From Mixta intestinalis (GTDB taxonomy: Bacteria > Pseudomonadota > Gammaproteobacteria > Enterobacterales > Enterobacteriaceae): 64,000 nucleotides of DNA. Positions 29,248 through 41,207 of the stretch are shown here, one piece after another; the stretch's first letter is position 1, and each line of letters begins with the position of its first letter. Below the pieces are notes generated by a model that was not told the origin of the DNA, did no database searches, and saw nothing but the letters and a program-made list of their open reading frames with translations. Both the position numbers and the translations under genes were made by a program. Location of the stretch: assembly GCF_009914055.1 (NCBI RefSeq), contig NZ_CP028271.1, positions 124,001 through 188,000 on the forward strand, written 5' to 3'.

Positions 29248-31902
29248 TCACACTTTATCGTTTGGATTAAGGGCCTGTGTCAACCGTTGTTGCAGCTTAT
29301 GGCGCAAATTTGCGCTCAGCGCCCGGCGCTCATCGTCAGCCAGAATAAAAAGATCCTCTACCCGCTCGCCGATGGTGCTGATGCGCGCGCCGTGCAGTGA
29401 AATGCCTAAATCGGCAAACACTTCCCCGACCTGGGCCAGCAGGCCGGGGCGATCGAGCGCCACCAGCTCCAGCCAGGTACGACGATCGTTAAACGATGGC
29501 AGAAAACGCACTTCGGTATCGACGTTAAAGTGTTTCAGTTTGGCCGACTGGCGGCGAGTACGCGGGGGCGTCCAGCTGGTTTGGGCAATCGCCTGCTCCA
29601 GCGCATGAATAATCATCTGATGGCGATCGGGTGCCAGCGGGCTGCCGTCCGGCTCCAGCACGATAAAGGTATCCAGCGCCATGCCGTCGCGGCTGGTGAA
29701 GATCTGCGCGTCATGCACGCTGAGGTTACGCCGATCCAGCTCGCCCGCCACCGCTGCGAACAGATAGGGACGATCAGGGCTCCAGATAAAGATTTCGGTG
29801 CCGCCGCGCGTCGCCTGCGGGCTGACCAGTACCAGCGGCTGGCTGAGATCGTGATTCATCAGATGGCGGGCGTGCCAGGCGAGCTGGTTTGGCGTATGGC
29901 GCAGGAAATAGTCGGCGCGACAGCGGCTCCAGATCTGATGCAGCGCCTCCTCATTGATATTGTCCATGCGCAGCAGCGCCAGCGCCTGCAGACGATGATG
30001 GCGCACCCGCTCGCGCAGGTCAGGCGAATTTTCCATGCCGCGCCGCAGCTGTTTTTCGGTGGCGAAGAACAGCTCGCGCAACAGGCTCTGTTTCCAGCTG
30101 TTCCACAGCGTTTCATTGGTGGCGCAAATATCCGCGACGGTCAGGCTGACCAGATAGCGCAGACGGCTCTCATTCTGCATCACCTCGGCGAACTGCTGGA
30201 TAACCGCCGGATCCTGAATATCGCGGCGCTGGGCGGTAACCGACATCAGCAGATGATGACGCACCAGCCAGGCAACCAGCTGTGTTTCGCGAGAGTTCAG
30301 ACCGTGGAGTTCAGCAAACGCCAGCGCATCCTGCGCGCCAAGAATCGAATGATCGCCGTTGCGCCCTTTGGCGATATCGTGAAACAGTGCCGCCAGCAGC
30401 AGCAGTTCCGGTTGCGGCAGGCGCGGCCACAGTTCGACGCACAATGGATGGCGCGGGCGCGTTGCTTCGCTGGCAAAGCTTTCCAGCTTCTGCAACACGC
30501 GCACGGTATGTTCATCTACCGTATAGGCATGAAAAAGGTCAAACTGCATCTGACCGACCACTTTGCTCCACTGCGGCAGGTAGGCTGACAGCACGCTGTG
30601 GCGATGCATCGGCACCAGCGCCCGGCTTACCGCGCCGGGGTGCCTGAGAATAGCCAGAAAGTGACGGCGCGCTTCCGGCAGATAGCAGAGCGACTGTTGC
30701 AGGTTGCGGCGCGCATAGCGCAGCTGGCGCAGGGTCGAAGAGTAAATGCCTTTAATGTTCTCATTGCGCACCATCACCCAGAACATGCGCATAATAGCTT
30801 CCGGCTGCCGGATAAAAAGCGCGTCATCGCGCAGATCGATCAGGCTGCCGCGTAGCTGGAAATCATCATCGAGCGGTACCGGCCTGTCAGTGGCGTCCAG
30901 CGCCAGAATCGCATCGTCAAACAGCTGTAGCAGCATCTGATTCAGCTCACCGATGCGCCGCGTGACGCGGAAAAAATCCTTCATCATGCGTTCTACCGGC
31001 TCGTTGCCTTCACCCTGATAGTTAAGACGCTGTGCCACAGTCAGCTGGCGATCGAACAGCAGGCGGTTATCGTAGCGGGGGAGGGTAAGATGCAGCGCGA
31101 AACGGATGCGCCAGAGAAAGGCCTGACACTCATTCAGCTCGTTGCGCTCCGCTTCAGTCAGGAAGCCGAAGCCAACCATCTCATCCAGCGAGGTAGCACC
31201 AAAGTGACGACGAGCTACCCACCGTAGCGTGTGGATATCGCGCAGTCCGCCGGGGCTGCTTTTGATGTCTGGCTCAAGGTTGTAGCTGGTGCCGTGATAG
31301 CGCTGATGCCGCTGCTGCTGTTCGTCGATTTTGGCGGCGAAAAAGCGTGCAGAGGGCCAGAAGCCATCGCTGAAGATATGCTTTTGCAGTTCCAGAAACA
31401 GCGCCACGTCACCGATTAACATGCGCGATTCAATCAGATTGGTGGCGATCGTCAGATCGGAGAGCCCTTCCAGCAGGCACTCTTCCAGCGTGCGCACGCT
31501 GTGACCAACTTCAAGTTTGAGATCCCACAGTAGCGTCAGCAGTTCGCTGGCCTGCGATGCCGCCTGTTCGCTTAGCGGCGCACGGCTGAGGATCAGCAGA
31601 TCAATATCGGAAAGCGGGTGCAGTTCGCCGCGCCCGTAGCCGCCTACCGCTACCAGCGCGACGTCAGTCATGGCGTCGAAGCCGTAAAAGCGCCAGAGGC
31701 GGCGTAGTAAGCTATCAATAAACAGCGTGCGGGCATCAATCAGCACTTCCACATCCTCACCGGCGTCAAAGGCGGCGGCCAGCGCGTGCTGAAAACGATC
31801 GAGATGCTGTTTTAACGATTCGCGCGTGAGCTGGGTATCGTCCCAGTCCGCAGCAGAATCGGTCAGGGCATATTTTATTTCATCGTTCACGCTATTGCTC
31901 AT
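29248..31902 (-). CDS. glnD: Bifunctional uridylyltransferase/uridylyl-removing enzyme GlnD
   Basis: Primary glutamine sensor: uridylylates and deuridylylates PII (GlnB/GlnK). The 884-residue protein has the nucleotidyltransferase signature [17 protein letters not shown] near residue 90, [12 protein letters not shown], an HD hydrolase domain ([14 protein letters not shown]), and two C-terminal ACT domains ([16 protein letters not shown] and [17 protein letters not shown]). Start ATG 31900–31902. It lies between map and dapD as in E. coli and is separated from map by a terminator. Confidence 0.97.
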   Translation of the reverse strand: MSNSVNDEIKYALTDSAADWDDTQLTRESLKQHLDRFQHALAAAFDAGEDVEVLIDARTLFIDSLLRRLWRFYGFDAMTDVALVAVGGYGRGELHPLSDIDLLILSRAPLSEQAASQASELLTLLWDLKLEVGHSVRTLEECLLEGLSDLTIATNLIESRMLIGDVALFLELQKHIFSDGFWPSARFFAAKIDEQQQRHQRYHGTSYNLEPDIKSSPGGLRDIHTLRWVARRHFGATSLDEMVGFGFLTEAERNELNECQAFLWRIRFALHLTLPRYDNRLLFDRQLTVAQRLNYQGEGNEPVERMMKDFFRVTRRIGELNQMLLQLFDDAILALDATDRPVPLDDDFQLRGSLIDLRDDALFIRQPEAIMRMFWVMVRNENIKGIYSSTLRQLRYARRNLQQSLCYLPEARRHFLAILRHPGAVSRALVPMHRHSVLSAYLPQWSKVVGQMQFDLFHAYTVDEHTVRVLQKLESFASEATRPRHPLCVELWPRLPQPELLLLAALFHDIAKGRNGDHSILGAQDALAFAELHGLNSRETQLVAWLVRHHLLMSVTAQRRDIQDPAVIQQFAEVMQNESRLRYLVSLTVADICATNETLWNSWKQSLLRELFFATEKQLRRGMENSPDLRERVRHHRLQALALLRMDNINEEALHQIWSRCRADYFLRHTPNQLAWHARHLMNHDLSQPLVLVSPQATRGGTEIFIWSPDRPYLFAAVAGELDRRNLSVHDAQIFTSRDGMALDTFIVLEPDGSPLAPDRHQMIIHALEQAIAQTSWTPPRTRRQSAKLKHFNVDTEVRFLPSFNDRRTWLELVALDRPGLLAQVGEVFADLGISLHGARISTIGERVEDLFILADDERRALSANLRHKLQQRLTQALNPNDKV

Positions 31903-31930
31903 TGAGAGTTTGCTCCGCTTTCACCATAAA

Positions 31931-31955
31931 AAAAGCCAGCGGGCAGCTGGCTTTT
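31931..31955 (-). terminator. Intrinsic terminator between map and glnD
   Basis: Read on the minus strand, AAAAGCCAGC, a five-base loop and GCTGGCTTTT form a 10-bp stem followed by more T. It ends the map transcript; glnD must then have its own promoter or depend on read-through. Confidence 0.85.
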
Positions 31956-31979
31956 ATCCATTCTTCGCGGGCGACGAAG

Positions 31980-32771
31980 TTATTCGTTCACCAGTACTGC
32001 CGGAATGGTATCGTCTTTACGCAGGGTAAGGATTTCACAGCCGTTTTCCGTCACCACAATAGTATGCTCATACTGCGCGGACAAGCTGCGATCTTTGGTT
32101 TTTACCGTCCAGCCATCTTTCATGGTGCGGATACGATAATCACCGGCGTTAACCATCGGCTCAACGGTAAAGGTCATACCGGCCTGTAACACTACGCCGC
32201 CATCATCGGCGTCATAATGCAGCACCTGTGGCTCTTCATGGAAGCCTTTGCCGATGCCGTGTCCGCAATATTCACGCACCACGGAAAAATCCTGTGCCTC
32301 AACATATTTCTGGATTTCACGGCCCAGCGAACGCAGACGAATGCCAGGCTTCACCATCCGCAGCGCCAGATAGAGGCTCTCCTGAGTCACACGGCACAGA
32401 CGCTCGCCCTGAATGGTCGGTTTGCCGACGATAAACATTTTCGAGGTATCGCCGTGATACTCATCTTTGATAACCGTGACGTCGATATTGACGATATCGC
32501 CATCCTTCAGCAGCTTGTCCTCGCTGGGAATGCCGTGACACACCACATCGTTAATCGAGATACAGACGGATTTCGGAAAACCGTGATAGCCGAGACAGGC
32601 GGAGACGGCCTGCTGAGTGTTAACGATGTAGTCGTTGCAGATGCGATCGAGTTCGCCGGTAGAGACGCCCGGTTTTACGTGAGGCTCGATCATTTCCAGC
32701 ACGTCAGCGGCAAGACGGCCCGCAACGCGCATTTTTTCGATCTCTTCTGGGGTTTTAATTGAAATTGACAT
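31980..32771 (-). CDS. map: Type I methionine aminopeptidase
   Basis: Removes the initiator methionine from nascent proteins. The 263-residue protein has the five metal ligands in NIDVTV, HGDTSKM, GHGIG, VEPM and YEHT contexts, plus CISINDVVCHGIP. Start ATG 32769–32771. Divergent from rpsB, as in E. coli. Confidence 0.97.
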   Translation of the reverse strand: MSISIKTPEEIEKMRVAGRLAADVLEMIEPHVKPGVSTGELDRICNDYIVNTQQAVSACLGYHGFPKSVCISINDVVCHGIPSEDKLLKDGDIVNIDVTVIKDEYHGDTSKMFIVGKPTIQGERLCRVTQESLYLALRMVKPGIRLRSLGREIQKYVEAQDFSVVREYCGHGIGKGFHEEPQVLHYDADDGGVVLQAGMTFTVEPMVNAGDYRIRTMKDGWTVKTKDRSLSAQYEHTIVVTENGCEILTLRKDDTIPAVLVNE

Positions 32772-32945
32772 TAATTTAATCCGCAGTTGCCGTCATTTTC
32801 GACAATAATTAAGCAAGTGGCGCCATGTTATCAGGTCAGCCAGCGTGCTGCCACTGACCGTTAACCGACCGATAACGACAGAACCTGCTGCCGGAAAAAA
32901 GCGGCTGTGGCATCGTTATCCGCTGCCTTCCGCTGCTAACAAATA
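32772..32945. other. map–rpsB divergent gap, map-proximal part
   Basis: About 170 bp without a coding frame. It should hold the map promoter, which I could not place confidently. A weak inverted repeat GGTCAG/CTGACC lies near 32836–32861 with no T-run. Confidence 0.4.
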
Positions 32946-32975
32946 TTGGCGTCAAAACATGCTTTATGGTATAAA
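32946..32975 (+). promoter_or_regulatory. Candidate rpsB-tsf promoter with GC-rich discriminator
   Basis: TTGGCG (32946–32951), 18-base spacer, TATAAA (32970–32975), followed by GCGCGCC. The GC-rich discriminator is typical of ribosomal promoters under ppGpp/DksA control (family knowledge). Confidence 0.6.
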
Positions 32976-33129
32976 GCGCGCCGACGATTCCAGTTAAGGC
33001 AAAAAGCTCGCGCTGGAAACGCCATGCTCTACATAATTCGGTTCGTATGAAAGCGGCATTCAGCGCGTCTGCGATAACTTACTCCGGTAAGCGACAGCAA
33101 CGAGCACCAGAGGCCGTTCACTATACAGC

Positions 33130-33987
<858 letters not shown>

Positions 33988-34034
33988 TAAGGTTTGCTCT
34001 GCTACAGAGCCCTTATCATTCAGATATGATCTGT

Positions 34035-34065
34035 AAGGGGCCGCTTTAGGCCCCTTTATTTTTTT
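34035..34065 (+). terminator. Attenuator between rpsB and tsf
   Basis: AAGGGGCC (34035–34042), loop GCTTTA, GGCCCCTT (34049–34056), then a T-rich tail. It probably reduces tsf relative to rpsB transcript, as the intergenic attenuator does in E. coli. Confidence 0.8.
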
Positions 34066-34198
34066 AACCGCAGCCCGTCCGGGCGGCGCCTGGCCTGGCT
34101 GCGAAGCACTCCTGTAAACAGGAGCGGGCCGATACGGCAATGCCAGCGGTCGCTCCATGAACGGGCGTGGATGAACCCAGACAACTGAGGAAGAGAGA

Positions 34199-35050
34199 AT
34201 GGCTGATATTACCGCTGCTCTGGTAAAAGAACTGCGTGAACGTACTGGCGCGGGCATGATGGAATGTAAAAAAGCGCTGGTTGAAGCGAATGGCGACATC
34301 GAGCTGGCGATTGACAACATGCGTAAGTCTGGTCAGGCAAAAGCGGCGAAGAAATCAGGTCGCGTTGCAGCTGAAGGCGTAATCCTGACTGAAATCGCAG
34401 GCAACACCGGCGTAATCGTTGAACTGAACTGCGAAACTGACTTCGTTGCTAAAGATGCTGGCTTCCTGGCATTCGGTAAAGAAGTTATCGCTGCGGCTAC
34501 CGCTGAGCGTATCGCTGATATCGAAGCGCTGAAAGCGAAATTCGAAGATCAGCGCACCGCGCTGGTAGCGAAAATTGGTGAAAACATCAATATCCGTCGC
34601 GTTGCTATTCTCGAAGGTGATGTTGTAGGTTCTTACCTGCACGGCGCACGTATCGGCGTTCTGGTTTCTGCTACCGGCGCTGACGAAGAGCTGGTTAAAC
34701 ACATCGCGATGCACATCGCGGCCAGCAAACCGGAATACGTTAAACCGGAAGATGTACCGGCTGACGTTGTTGCGCGTGAGCATCAGATCCAGCTGGACAT
34801 CGCAATGCAGTCTGGCAAACCGCGCGAAATCGCAGAGAAAATGGTTCAGGGCCGCATGAACAAGTTCACCGGCGAAGTTTCCCTGACCGGTCAGCATTTC
34901 GTTATGGACCCGAGCAAAACTGTTGGTCAGCTGCTGAAAGAGAAAGGCGCTGACGTAATCAACTTCATCCGCTTCGAAGTGGGTGAGGGCATTGAGAAAG
35001 TAGAAAACGACTTCGCTGCCGAAGTCGCAGCAATGTCCAAACAGTCTTAA
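34199..35050 (+). CDS. tsf: Elongation factor Ts
   Basis: Guanine-nucleotide exchange factor for EF-Tu. The 283-residue protein has the N-terminal UBA-like module ([20 protein letters not shown]), the conserved TDFV motif (ETDFVAKD) that contacts EF-Tu, and a duplicated core. ATG 34199 follows GAGGAAGAGAG. Terminator directly downstream. Confidence 0.99.
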   Translation: MADITAALVKELRERTGAGMMECKKALVEANGDIELAIDNMRKSGQAKAAKKSGRVAAEGVILTEIAGNTGVIVELNCETDFVAKDAGFLAFGKEVIAAATAERIADIEALKAKFEDQRTALVAKIGENINIRRVAILEGDVVGSYLHGARIGVLVSATGADEELVKHIAMHIAASKPEYVKPEDVPADVVAREHQIQLDIAMQSGKPREIAEKMVQGRMNKFTGEVSLTGQHFVMDPSKTVGQLLKEKGADVINFIRFEVGEGIEKVENDFAAEVAAMSKQS

Positions 35051-35060
35051 TGGTCCCGAA

Positions 35061-35087
35061 AGAACCGCCAACCGGCGGTTCTTTTTT
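35061..35087 (+). terminator. Intrinsic terminator after tsf
   Basis: AGAACCGCC (35061–35069), four-base loop, GGCGGTTCT (35074–35082), then T-run. Confidence 0.93.
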
Positions 35088-35203
35088 GTCTGAGATCTTC
35101 AGCATTTTTCAGTCTCATCCCAATAGCATTATTAACCGGCTAAGCGGATGATAGATCGGATTTAACTCCTCATTTTCATGATAGCTTCCAGGAAAAAATG
35201 ACC

Positions 35204-35929
35204 ATGGCTACCAATGCAAAACCTGTTTATCAACGTATCCTGCTAAAACTGAGTGGCGAAGCGTTGCAGGGCGCCGAAGGTTTCGGCATCGACGCGAGCG
35301 TACTCGATCGCATGGCTCAGGAAATTAAAGAGCTGGTGGAGTTGGGTATTCAGGTTGGCGTCGTGATTGGTGGGGGTAACCTGTTCCGTGGCGCAGGCCT
35401 GGCGCAGGCGGGGATGAACCGCGTTGTCGGCGATCATATGGGAATGCTGGCCACCGTAATGAACGGGCTGGCAATGCGTGATGCGCTGCACCGTGCCTAT
35501 GTGAACGCACGTCTGATGTCGGCGATTCCGCTGAACGGCGTGTGTGATAACTACAGCTGGGCGGAGGCGATCAGCCTGCTGCGTAACAACCGCGTGGTGA
35601 TTTTTTCCGCAGGCACCGGCAATCCTTTCTTCACTACCGACTCCGCTGCCTGCCTGCGCGGTATCGAAATTGAAGCTGACGTGGTGCTGAAAGCGACCAA
35701 AGTTGACGGCGTTTATTCCGCCGATCCGGTAAAAAATCCGGATGCCACGCTGTACGATCAGCTCTCCTATCAGGAAGTGCTGGAACGTGAGCTGAAAGTG
35801 ATGGATTTAGCGGCCTTTACCCTGGCGCGCGACCACCAGTTGCCGATCCGCGTCTTTAATATGAATAAGCCGGGCGCACTGCGTCGTGTGGTGATGGGTG
35901 AAAAAGAAGGCACCCTGATTACGCATTAA
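35204..35929 (+). CDS. pyrH: UMP kinase
   Basis: Hexameric kinase that phosphorylates UMP, committing it to pyrimidine triphosphates. The 241-residue protein has the amino-acid-kinase fold motifs [29 protein letters not shown] and [15 protein letters not shown] 35204 gives the E. coli N-terminus ([15 protein letters not shown]); ATG 35198, two codons earlier, is also possible because AGGA is at 35190–35193. Confidence 0.97.
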   Translation: MATNAKPVYQRILLKLSGEALQGAEGFGIDASVLDRMAQEIKELVELGIQVGVVIGGGNLFRGAGLAQAGMNRVVGDHMGMLATVMNGLAMRDALHRAYVNARLMSAIPLNGVCDNYSWAEAISLLRNNRVVIFSAGTGNPFFTTDSAACLRGIEIEADVVLKATKVDGVYSADPVKNPDATLYDQLSYQEVLERELKVMDLAAFTLARDHQLPIRVFNMNKPGALRRVVMGEKEGTLITH

Positions 35930-36069
35930 TATCCGTCACGGCGTAAAATAGGGTATATTCTGTTAGCGTGGCGTGATAGCGCGCCGCGTACCGTTCAGGA
36001 TTACCGACGAATTTTACCGTTTCCTGGCACGCCGTCGTGTCAGGTTAAACTGAATCCAAGGGTTACAAC

Positions 36070-36627
36070 GTGATTAACGACATCAAGAAAGATGCCGACA
36101 CGCGCATGGAAAAATGCGTTGAGGCGTTCAAAAATAACATCGGCAAAGTACGCACTGGCCGCGCATCACCAGCGCTTCTCGACGGGATCGTAGTAGAATA
36201 TTACGGTACGCCGACACCGCTGCGCCAGCTGGCCAACGTTACCGTCGAAGACTCACGCACGCTGAAAATCAACGTATTTGACCGCTCGCTGAGTCAGGCC
36301 GTTGAGAAAGCGATCATGGCATCCGATCTCGGTCTGAACCCGAGCTCCGCCGGCACCGATATTCGCGTACCGCTGCCGCCGCTGACGGAAGAACGCCGTA
36401 AAGATCTGATTAAGGTCGTGCGTGGCGAAGCTGAACAGGGTCGTGTATCCGTACGTAACGTGCGTCGTGATGCAAACGACAAAGTTAAAGCGCAGCTGAA
36501 AGATAAAGCGATCGGCGAAGATGAAGAACGCCGCGCGCAGGATGAAATTCAAAAAATGACCGATGCGTATATCAAGAAAATCGATACCGCGCTGGCCGAA
36601 AAAGAAACGGAGCTGATGGATTTCTAA
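36070..36627 (+). CDS. frr: Ribosome recycling factor
   Basis: Splits post-termination ribosomes with EF-G. 185 residues, same length as E. coli, with [44 protein letters not shown] and the long helical coiled coil ending ELMDF. Starts with GTG 36070 ([10 protein letters not shown]). Confidence 0.98.
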   Translation: MINDIKKDADTRMEKCVEAFKNNIGKVRTGRASPALLDGIVVEYYGTPTPLRQLANVTVEDSRTLKINVFDRSLSQAVEKAIMASDLGLNPSSAGTDIRVPLPPLTEERRKDLIKVVRGEAEQGRVSVRNVRRDANDKVKAQLKDKAIGEDEERRAQDEIQKMTDAYIKKIDTALAEKETELMDF

Positions 36628-36644
36628 ATCCGTCGCACGTTCGT

Positions 36645-36698
36645 AAAACGCCGTCCACAGTGTAACGCCATTCAGCCTACGCTGTTTGACGGCGTTTT
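36645..36698 (+). terminator. Large hairpin, probable terminator or attenuator after frr
   Basis: AAAACGCCGTC (36645–36655) pairs with GACGGCGTTTT (36688–36698), an 11-bp stem around a 32-base apical region that has a further CACAG/CTGTT pairing. The stem ends in TTTT and GC, so termination may be partial before dxr. Confidence 0.6.
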
Positions 36699-36775
36699 GC
36701 TTTGTCTCTTCATTATCGGCGCACTGGCGCATCTTTTTTTCGCGCCGTGACCGAATTTCTACACAGAGCGGCCTC

Positions 36776-37978
36776 ATGAAGCAACTAACCATTCTGGGCT
36801 CTACCGGATCGATTGGCACTAATACGCTGGCGGTGGTAGCAGCCAATCCACAGCAGTTTTCCGTTAAGGCGCTGGTCGCCGGATATCATGTCGATCTGAT
36901 GACCGAGCAGTGCCTGCGCTTCCGTCCCGACTACGCCGCGATGGCGGATGAGGCTGCGGCCAGTCTGTTGCGTCAGCGTCTGCGCGAGCTGGGCGTGCGC
37001 ACTGAAGTCATGTTTGGTGAAGAGGCTGCCTGCCAGTTGGCGGCGCTGGATGAGGTCGATCAGGTTATGGCCGCGATTGTCGGTGCGGCGGGCCTGCTGC
37101 CTACGCTGGCTGCGATCCGTGCCGGTAAAACGGTATTGCTGGCGAACAAAGAATCCCTTGTCACGTGCGGCCGTTTATTTATGGAGGCGGTCAGCGCCAG
37201 CGGCGCACGTCTGCTGCCGGTTGACAGCGAGCATAATGCGATTTTTCAGAGTTTACCCGCTTCCATCCAGCAACAGTTAGGATACGCTAACCTCCAGGAA
37301 AACGGCATTGAGTCGATTATCCTTACGGGATCTGGTGGACCGTTTCGTGACACGCCGCTTTCAGCGCTGACAACCGTCACGCCTGAGCAGGCCTGCGCGC
37401 ATCCGAACTGGTCAATGGGACGTAAAATTTCCGTTGATTCCGCCACCATGATGAATAAAGGCCTGGAATACATTGAAGCCCGCTGGCTGTTTAATGCAAC
37501 CGATGCGCAGATGGAAGTGATTTTGCATCCGCAGTCGGTGATTCATTCGATGGTGCGTTACCGCGACGGCAGCGTACTGGCGCAGCTGGGCTCGCCAGAT
37601 ATGCGCACGCCAATCGCGCATACCATGGCCTGGCCGCAGCGTGTAGAAACGGGCGTAACGCCGCTCGATTTTACCCGTATGAAGGCGTTGACCTTCGCCG
37701 AACCTGATTTCAATCGCTATCCCTGTCTGAAACTGGCGATAGAAGCGTGTGAACAGGGACAGGCAGCGACAACCGCACTGAATGCAGCGAATGAAATTGC
37801 GGTCGCGGCGTTCCTTAACGCGCAGATTCGCTTTACCGATATCGCTGCGCTCAATACCGCCGTTTTGTCATCGCTACAGCTTGCCGAGCCGCAAAGCGTG
37901 GAGGCGGTGTTGGCGATCGATGCACAGGCGCGTCGGGCTGCGCAGGGGTTGTTGCCGCGCTTTGTCGCGATTGGTTAA
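36776..37978 (+). CDS. dxr: 1-deoxy-D-xylulose 5-phosphate reductoisomerase
   Basis: Second enzyme of the MEP isoprenoid pathway and target of fosmidomycin. The 400-residue protein has the NADPH loop [17 protein letters not shown], the substrate/metal residues in [10 protein letters not shown], and [17 protein letters not shown] 36776 ([11 protein letters not shown]) was chosen by homology; upstream in-frame sequence is not part of the family. Also ispC. Confidence 0.97.
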   Translation: MKQLTILGSTGSIGTNTLAVVAANPQQFSVKALVAGYHVDLMTEQCLRFRPDYAAMADEAAASLLRQRLRELGVRTEVMFGEEAACQLAALDEVDQVMAAIVGAAGLLPTLAAIRAGKTVLLANKESLVTCGRLFMEAVSASGARLLPVDSEHNAIFQSLPASIQQQLGYANLQENGIESIILTGSGGPFRDTPLSALTTVTPEQACAHPNWSMGRKISVDSATMMNKGLEYIEARWLFNATDAQMEVILHPQSVIHSMVRYRDGSVLAQLGSPDMRTPIAHTMAWPQRVETGVTPLDFTRMKALTFAEPDFNRYPCLKLAIEACEQGQAATTALNAANEIAVAAFLNAQIRFTDIAALNTAVLSSLQLAEPQSVEAVLAIDAQARRAAQGLLPRFVAIG

Positions 37979-38076
37979 ATCGCTATTTGCATGGGCGCTA
38001 TTTGTGAGCGAGGGGCTAAGCTGGTATAGTCCCTGGCTCCCGTTTCGCATTTACACACAGTCAGAGCGGTGAACAG

Positions 38077-38101
38077 AGCCGTGGTTGTCACGGCTTTTTT
38101 A
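38077..38101 (+). terminator. Intrinsic terminator between dxr and uppS
   Basis: AGCCGTG (38077–38083), loop GTTGT, CACGGCT (38089–38095), then T-run. uppS begins 64 bp further on. Confidence 0.85.
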
Positions 38102-38164
38102 CAGCCGCACGGGAATGTATTCAGAAGCCGTTGTATTTATGATTAAAGGAAATGAATACGCGTT

Positions 38165-38917
38165 ATGTCGTCCGAAACTCAAATAACAACCGATGACCAG
38201 CAGCGGACACGCCCGCGTCATGTGGCCATCATCATGGATGGCAACGGCCGCTGGGCAAAAAATCAGGGTAAACTTCGTGTCTCCGGTCATAAAGCGGGAG
38301 TGAAATCGGTGCGTCGCGCCGTAAGCTTTGCCGTCAGCAACAAACTGGAAGCCCTCACGCTTTATGCCTTCAGTAGCGAAAACTGGTCTCGTCCGGCGCA
38401 GGAGGTGGTGGCCCTGATGGAGCTGTTTGTCTGGGCGCTCGATAGCGAAGTGAAAAGCCTGCATAAACACAACGTTCGGTTAAGAATTATTGGCGATATC
38501 AGCCGTTTTAATTCACGCTTACAGGAGCGCATTCGTCGCGCTGAGGAACTGACTCAACAAAATAATGGATTAACCCTCAACATAGCCGCGAATTATGGCG
38601 GCCGTTGGGATATTATTCACGGCGTAAAACAGATAGCCGAGCAGGTGCAGGAAGGTTTGCTCCGTCCTGACCAAATCGAAGAAACTACGCTGTCCAGATT
38701 TCTCTGCATGCACGACCTGGCACCGGTGGATCTGGTTATAAGGACCGGGGGAGAGCATCGTATCAGTAACTTCCTGCTGTGGCAGATTGCCTATGCGGAA
38801 TTTTACTTCACCGATGTTCTCTGGCCTGATTTTGATGAACAAGTTTTTGAAGGTGCAATGAATGCTTTCTCACACCGTGAGCGTCGGTTTGGCGGCGCAG
38901 CACCTGGCGGCGCCTGA
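38165..38917 (+). CDS. uppS: Di-trans,poly-cis-undecaprenyl-diphosphate synthase
   Basis: Makes the C55 lipid carrier for peptidoglycan and O-antigen. The 250-residue cis-prenyltransferase has HVAIIMDGNGRWAK, YAFSSENWSRP, NIAANYGGRWDI and RTGGEHRISNFLLWQ. Followed 18 bp later by cdsA, so the two are probably cotranscribed. Also ispU. Confidence 0.97.
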   Translation: MSSETQITTDDQQRTRPRHVAIIMDGNGRWAKNQGKLRVSGHKAGVKSVRRAVSFAVSNKLEALTLYAFSSENWSRPAQEVVALMELFVWALDSEVKSLHKHNVRLRIIGDISRFNSRLQERIRRAEELTQQNNGLTLNIAANYGGRWDIIHGVKQIAEQVQEGLLRPDQIEETTLSRFLCMHDLAPVDLVIRTGGEHRISNFLLWQIAYAEFYFTDVLWPDFDEQVFEGAMNAFSHRERRFGGAAPGGA

Positions 38918-38935
38918 GCGCCCTGGGGGTAACCT

Positions 38936-39793
38936 TTGCTGAAATCGCGTCTGATTACAGCGTTCATCCTGATTCCATTGGTGATCGCTGCGCTTTTCTG
39001 GTTACCGCCGTCAGGATTTGCTATTGCCACGCTGGTGGTGTGTATGCTGGCCGCCTGGGAATGGGGTCAGCTCGCCGGATTTACCTCTCGCCTTCAACGC
39101 ATCTGGCTGGCCGTCCTTTGCGGCCTGCTGCTTGCCCTGATGCTGTTTACGCTTCCCCCTTATCAACATGCCGTTCAGCTACCGCAAATTGTCGGCTCGC
39201 TCTGGGCCGCGCTTGGCTGGTGGATTGCCGCATTGTTGCTGGTGCTGTTTTATCCTGCTTCTGCCGGATTCTGGCGTGGCTCGCGTGCGCTGCGGCTTAT
39301 CTTCGGCGTGCTGACTATCGTGCCGTTTTTCTTCGGCATGATAGCGCTGCGTCAGTATCATTATGACATCGACCATTTCGCCGGTGCCTGGTGGCTGCTT
39401 TACGTGATGTTCCTTGTATGGGGCGCTGATTCCGGTGCCTATATGTTTGGACGCCTGTTTGGTAAGCATAAGCTGGCCCCCAAAGTCTCACCGGGGAAAA
39501 CCTGGGAAGGCTTTTTCGGTGGGCTGCTGACCTCGGCGATTATCGCCTGGTTGTTCGGTCTGTGGGCGCCGTTGAACGTTGCGCCCGGCACGCTGTTGAT
39601 CTGTTCTCTTATCGCCGCGCTGGCTTCAGTGCTGGGCGATCTCACCGAAAGTATGTTTAAACGTGAAGCCGGCATAAAGGACAGCGGGCATCTGATTCCC
39701 GGACATGGCGGGATTCTCGACCGTATCGATAGCCTGACCGCAGCGGTACCGGTCTTTGCCTGTCTGTTGCTGTTGGTATTCAGGACGCTGTAA
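38936..39793 (+). CDS. cdsA: Phosphatidate cytidylyltransferase
   Basis: Makes CDP-diacylglycerol for all phospholipids. The 285-residue protein has about eight membrane helices and the signature GDLTESMFKREAGIKDSGHL with PGHGGILDRIDS. It starts with TTG 38936 (MLKSRLITAFIL), as in E. coli; no ATG fits. Next gene rseP starts 12 bp downstream. Confidence 0.97.
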   Translation: MLKSRLITAFILIPLVIAALFWLPPSGFAIATLVVCMLAAWEWGQLAGFTSRLQRIWLAVLCGLLLALMLFTLPPYQHAVQLPQIVGSLWAALGWWIAALLLVLFYPASAGFWRGSRALRLIFGVLTIVPFFFGMIALRQYHYDIDHFAGAWWLLYVMFLVWGADSGAYMFGRLFGKHKLAPKVSPGKTWEGFFGGLLTSAIIAWLFGLWAPLNVAPGTLLICSLIAALASVLGDLTESMFKREAGIKDSGHLIPGHGGILDRIDSLTAAVPVFACLLLLVFRTL

Positions 39794-39805
39794 GGACAAG
39801 ACGCT

Positions 39806-41155
39806 ATGCTAAGCTTTATCTGGAGTCTTGCCGCTTTCGTCATTGCGCTGGGCGTATTGATCACCGTGCACGAGTTTGGTCACTTTTGGGTGGCGCGTCG
39901 ATGCGGAATTAAAGTTGAGCGATTTTCCGTTGGCTTCGGTAAAGCGCTATGGCGCTACCGCGATCGTCTCGGTACGGAATATGCCATTGCGCTGATCCCG
40001 CTGGGCGGTTATGTCAAAATGCTGGATGAACGCGTGGAAAGCGTTGCGCCGGAACTGCGTCATTTCGCCTTCAATAATAAAACCGTACTGCAACGTGCGG
40101 CGGTTATTGCCGCTGGCCCCATTGCCAACTTTCTCTTTGCTGTTTTCGCTTACTGGCTGGTATTTATCCACGGCGTACCGGGCGTGCGTCCGGTGGTTGG
40201 GCAAATCATAAGCGGTTCAGTCGCGGCGGAAGCGCAAATTTCGCCCGGCATGGAACTTAAAGCGGTTGATGGCATCGAAACGCCTGACTGGGAATCTGTG
40301 CGTATGGCGCTGGTGAGTAAAATCGGTGACACCGACGTTACGCTAACGATGTCACCGTTCGGCTCGGCGCAGCAGGTTGAAAAACGGGTCGATTTACGCA
40401 ACTGGCAGTTTGAGCCAGATAAGCAGGACCCGGTTGTTGCACTGGGTATTGCTCCGCGCGGCCCGGAGATTGAAACCGTACTGGCAGAAGTGTTGGCTGA
40501 CTCACCTGCCAGCGCGGCAGGTTTGCAAGCAGGCGACAGGATCGTTAAAGTCGATGGTCAGCCGCTGGCTGAATGGCGAGATTTTGTTAACCTGGTGCGC
40601 GAACGTCCGGATCAGGCCATCGCGCTGGACGTTGAGCGTCAGGGAGAGATCCTTAATCTTACGCTAACGCCTGCTGCGAAAGGCAAAGGCCAGGCTTCAG
40701 GGTTTGCTGGCGTCGTGCCAAAGGTCGTGCCGTTGCCGGATGAGTACAGGACGATGCGTCAGTATGGGCCGTTTGCCGCCATTGGCGAAGCCGGGGCAAA
40801 GACCTGGCAGCTGATGAGGCTAACAGTCGACATGCTTGGCAAATTGATCTCTGGAGATGTTAAGCTGAATAATCTGAGCGGGCCGATTTCTATCGCGCAG
40901 GGCGCAGGGATGTCAGCAGAGTATGGGATGATTTATTACCTGATGTTTCTTGCGCTCATCAGCGTGAACCTCGGTATTATCAATCTTTTCCCGTTACCGG
41001 TATTAGATGGTGGGCATTTGCTTTTCCTCGCGATTGAAAAAATCAAAGGGAAACCGGTGTCCGAGCGAGTTCAGGACTTCAGTTATCGCATTGGCTCAAT
41101 TTTGCTGGTGTTGTTAATGGGGCTTGCACTATTCAATGATTTCTCTCGCCTGTGA
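39806..41155 (+). CDS. rseP: Site-2 intramembrane zinc metalloprotease RseP
   Basis: Cleaves RseA within the membrane to release sigma-E, and removes signal-peptide remnants. The 449-residue protein has the zinc motif H22-E23-F-G-H26 in the first helix, two periplasmic PDZ domains (about 115–185 and 205–290), and the C-terminal LPVLDGGH segment bearing the third ligand. Lies between cdsA and bamA as in E. coli. A candidate sigma-E promoter lies inside the gene. Confidence 0.97.
   Translation: MLSFIWSLAAFVIALGVLITVHEFGHFWVARRCGIKVERFSVGFGKALWRYRDRLGTEYAIALIPLGGYVKMLDERVESVAPELRHFAFNNKTVLQRAAVIAAGPIANFLFAVFAYWLVFIHGVPGVRPVVGQIISGSVAAEAQISPGMELKAVDGIETPDWESVRMALVSKIGDTDVTLTMSPFGSAQQVEKRVDLRNWQFEPDKQDPVVALGIAPRGPEIETVLAEVLADSPASAAGLQAGDRIVKVDGQPLAEWRDFVNLVRERPDQAIALDVERQGEILNLTLTPAAKGKGQASGFAGVVPKVVPLPDEYRTMRQYGPFAAIGEAGAKTWQLMRLTVDMLGKLISGDVKLNNLSGPISIAQGAGMSAEYGMIYYLMFLALISVNLGIINLFPLPVLDGGHLLFLAIEKIKGKPVSERVQDFSYRIGSILLVLLMGLALFNDFSRL
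40252..40279 (+). promoter_or_regulatory. Candidate sigma-E promoter inside rseP
   Basis: GGAACTT (40252–40258), 16-base spacer, TCGAA (40275–40279), with the same spacing as the degP sigma-E promoter in this window. It could drive bamA and skp during envelope stress. The position is within codons that are conserved for protein reasons, so chance is possible. Confidence 0.4.
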
Positions 41156-41207
41156 TGATCGGAAAGTGGTCCAGGCTGGGACGTGTTAGGAAGAACGCAT
41201 AACAACG

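Noticed and set aside
32836..32861. Inverted repeat GGTCAG/CTGACC in the map–rpsB gap as a terminator
   Set aside because: Short stem with no T-run on either strand, and the genes diverge, so no terminator is needed.
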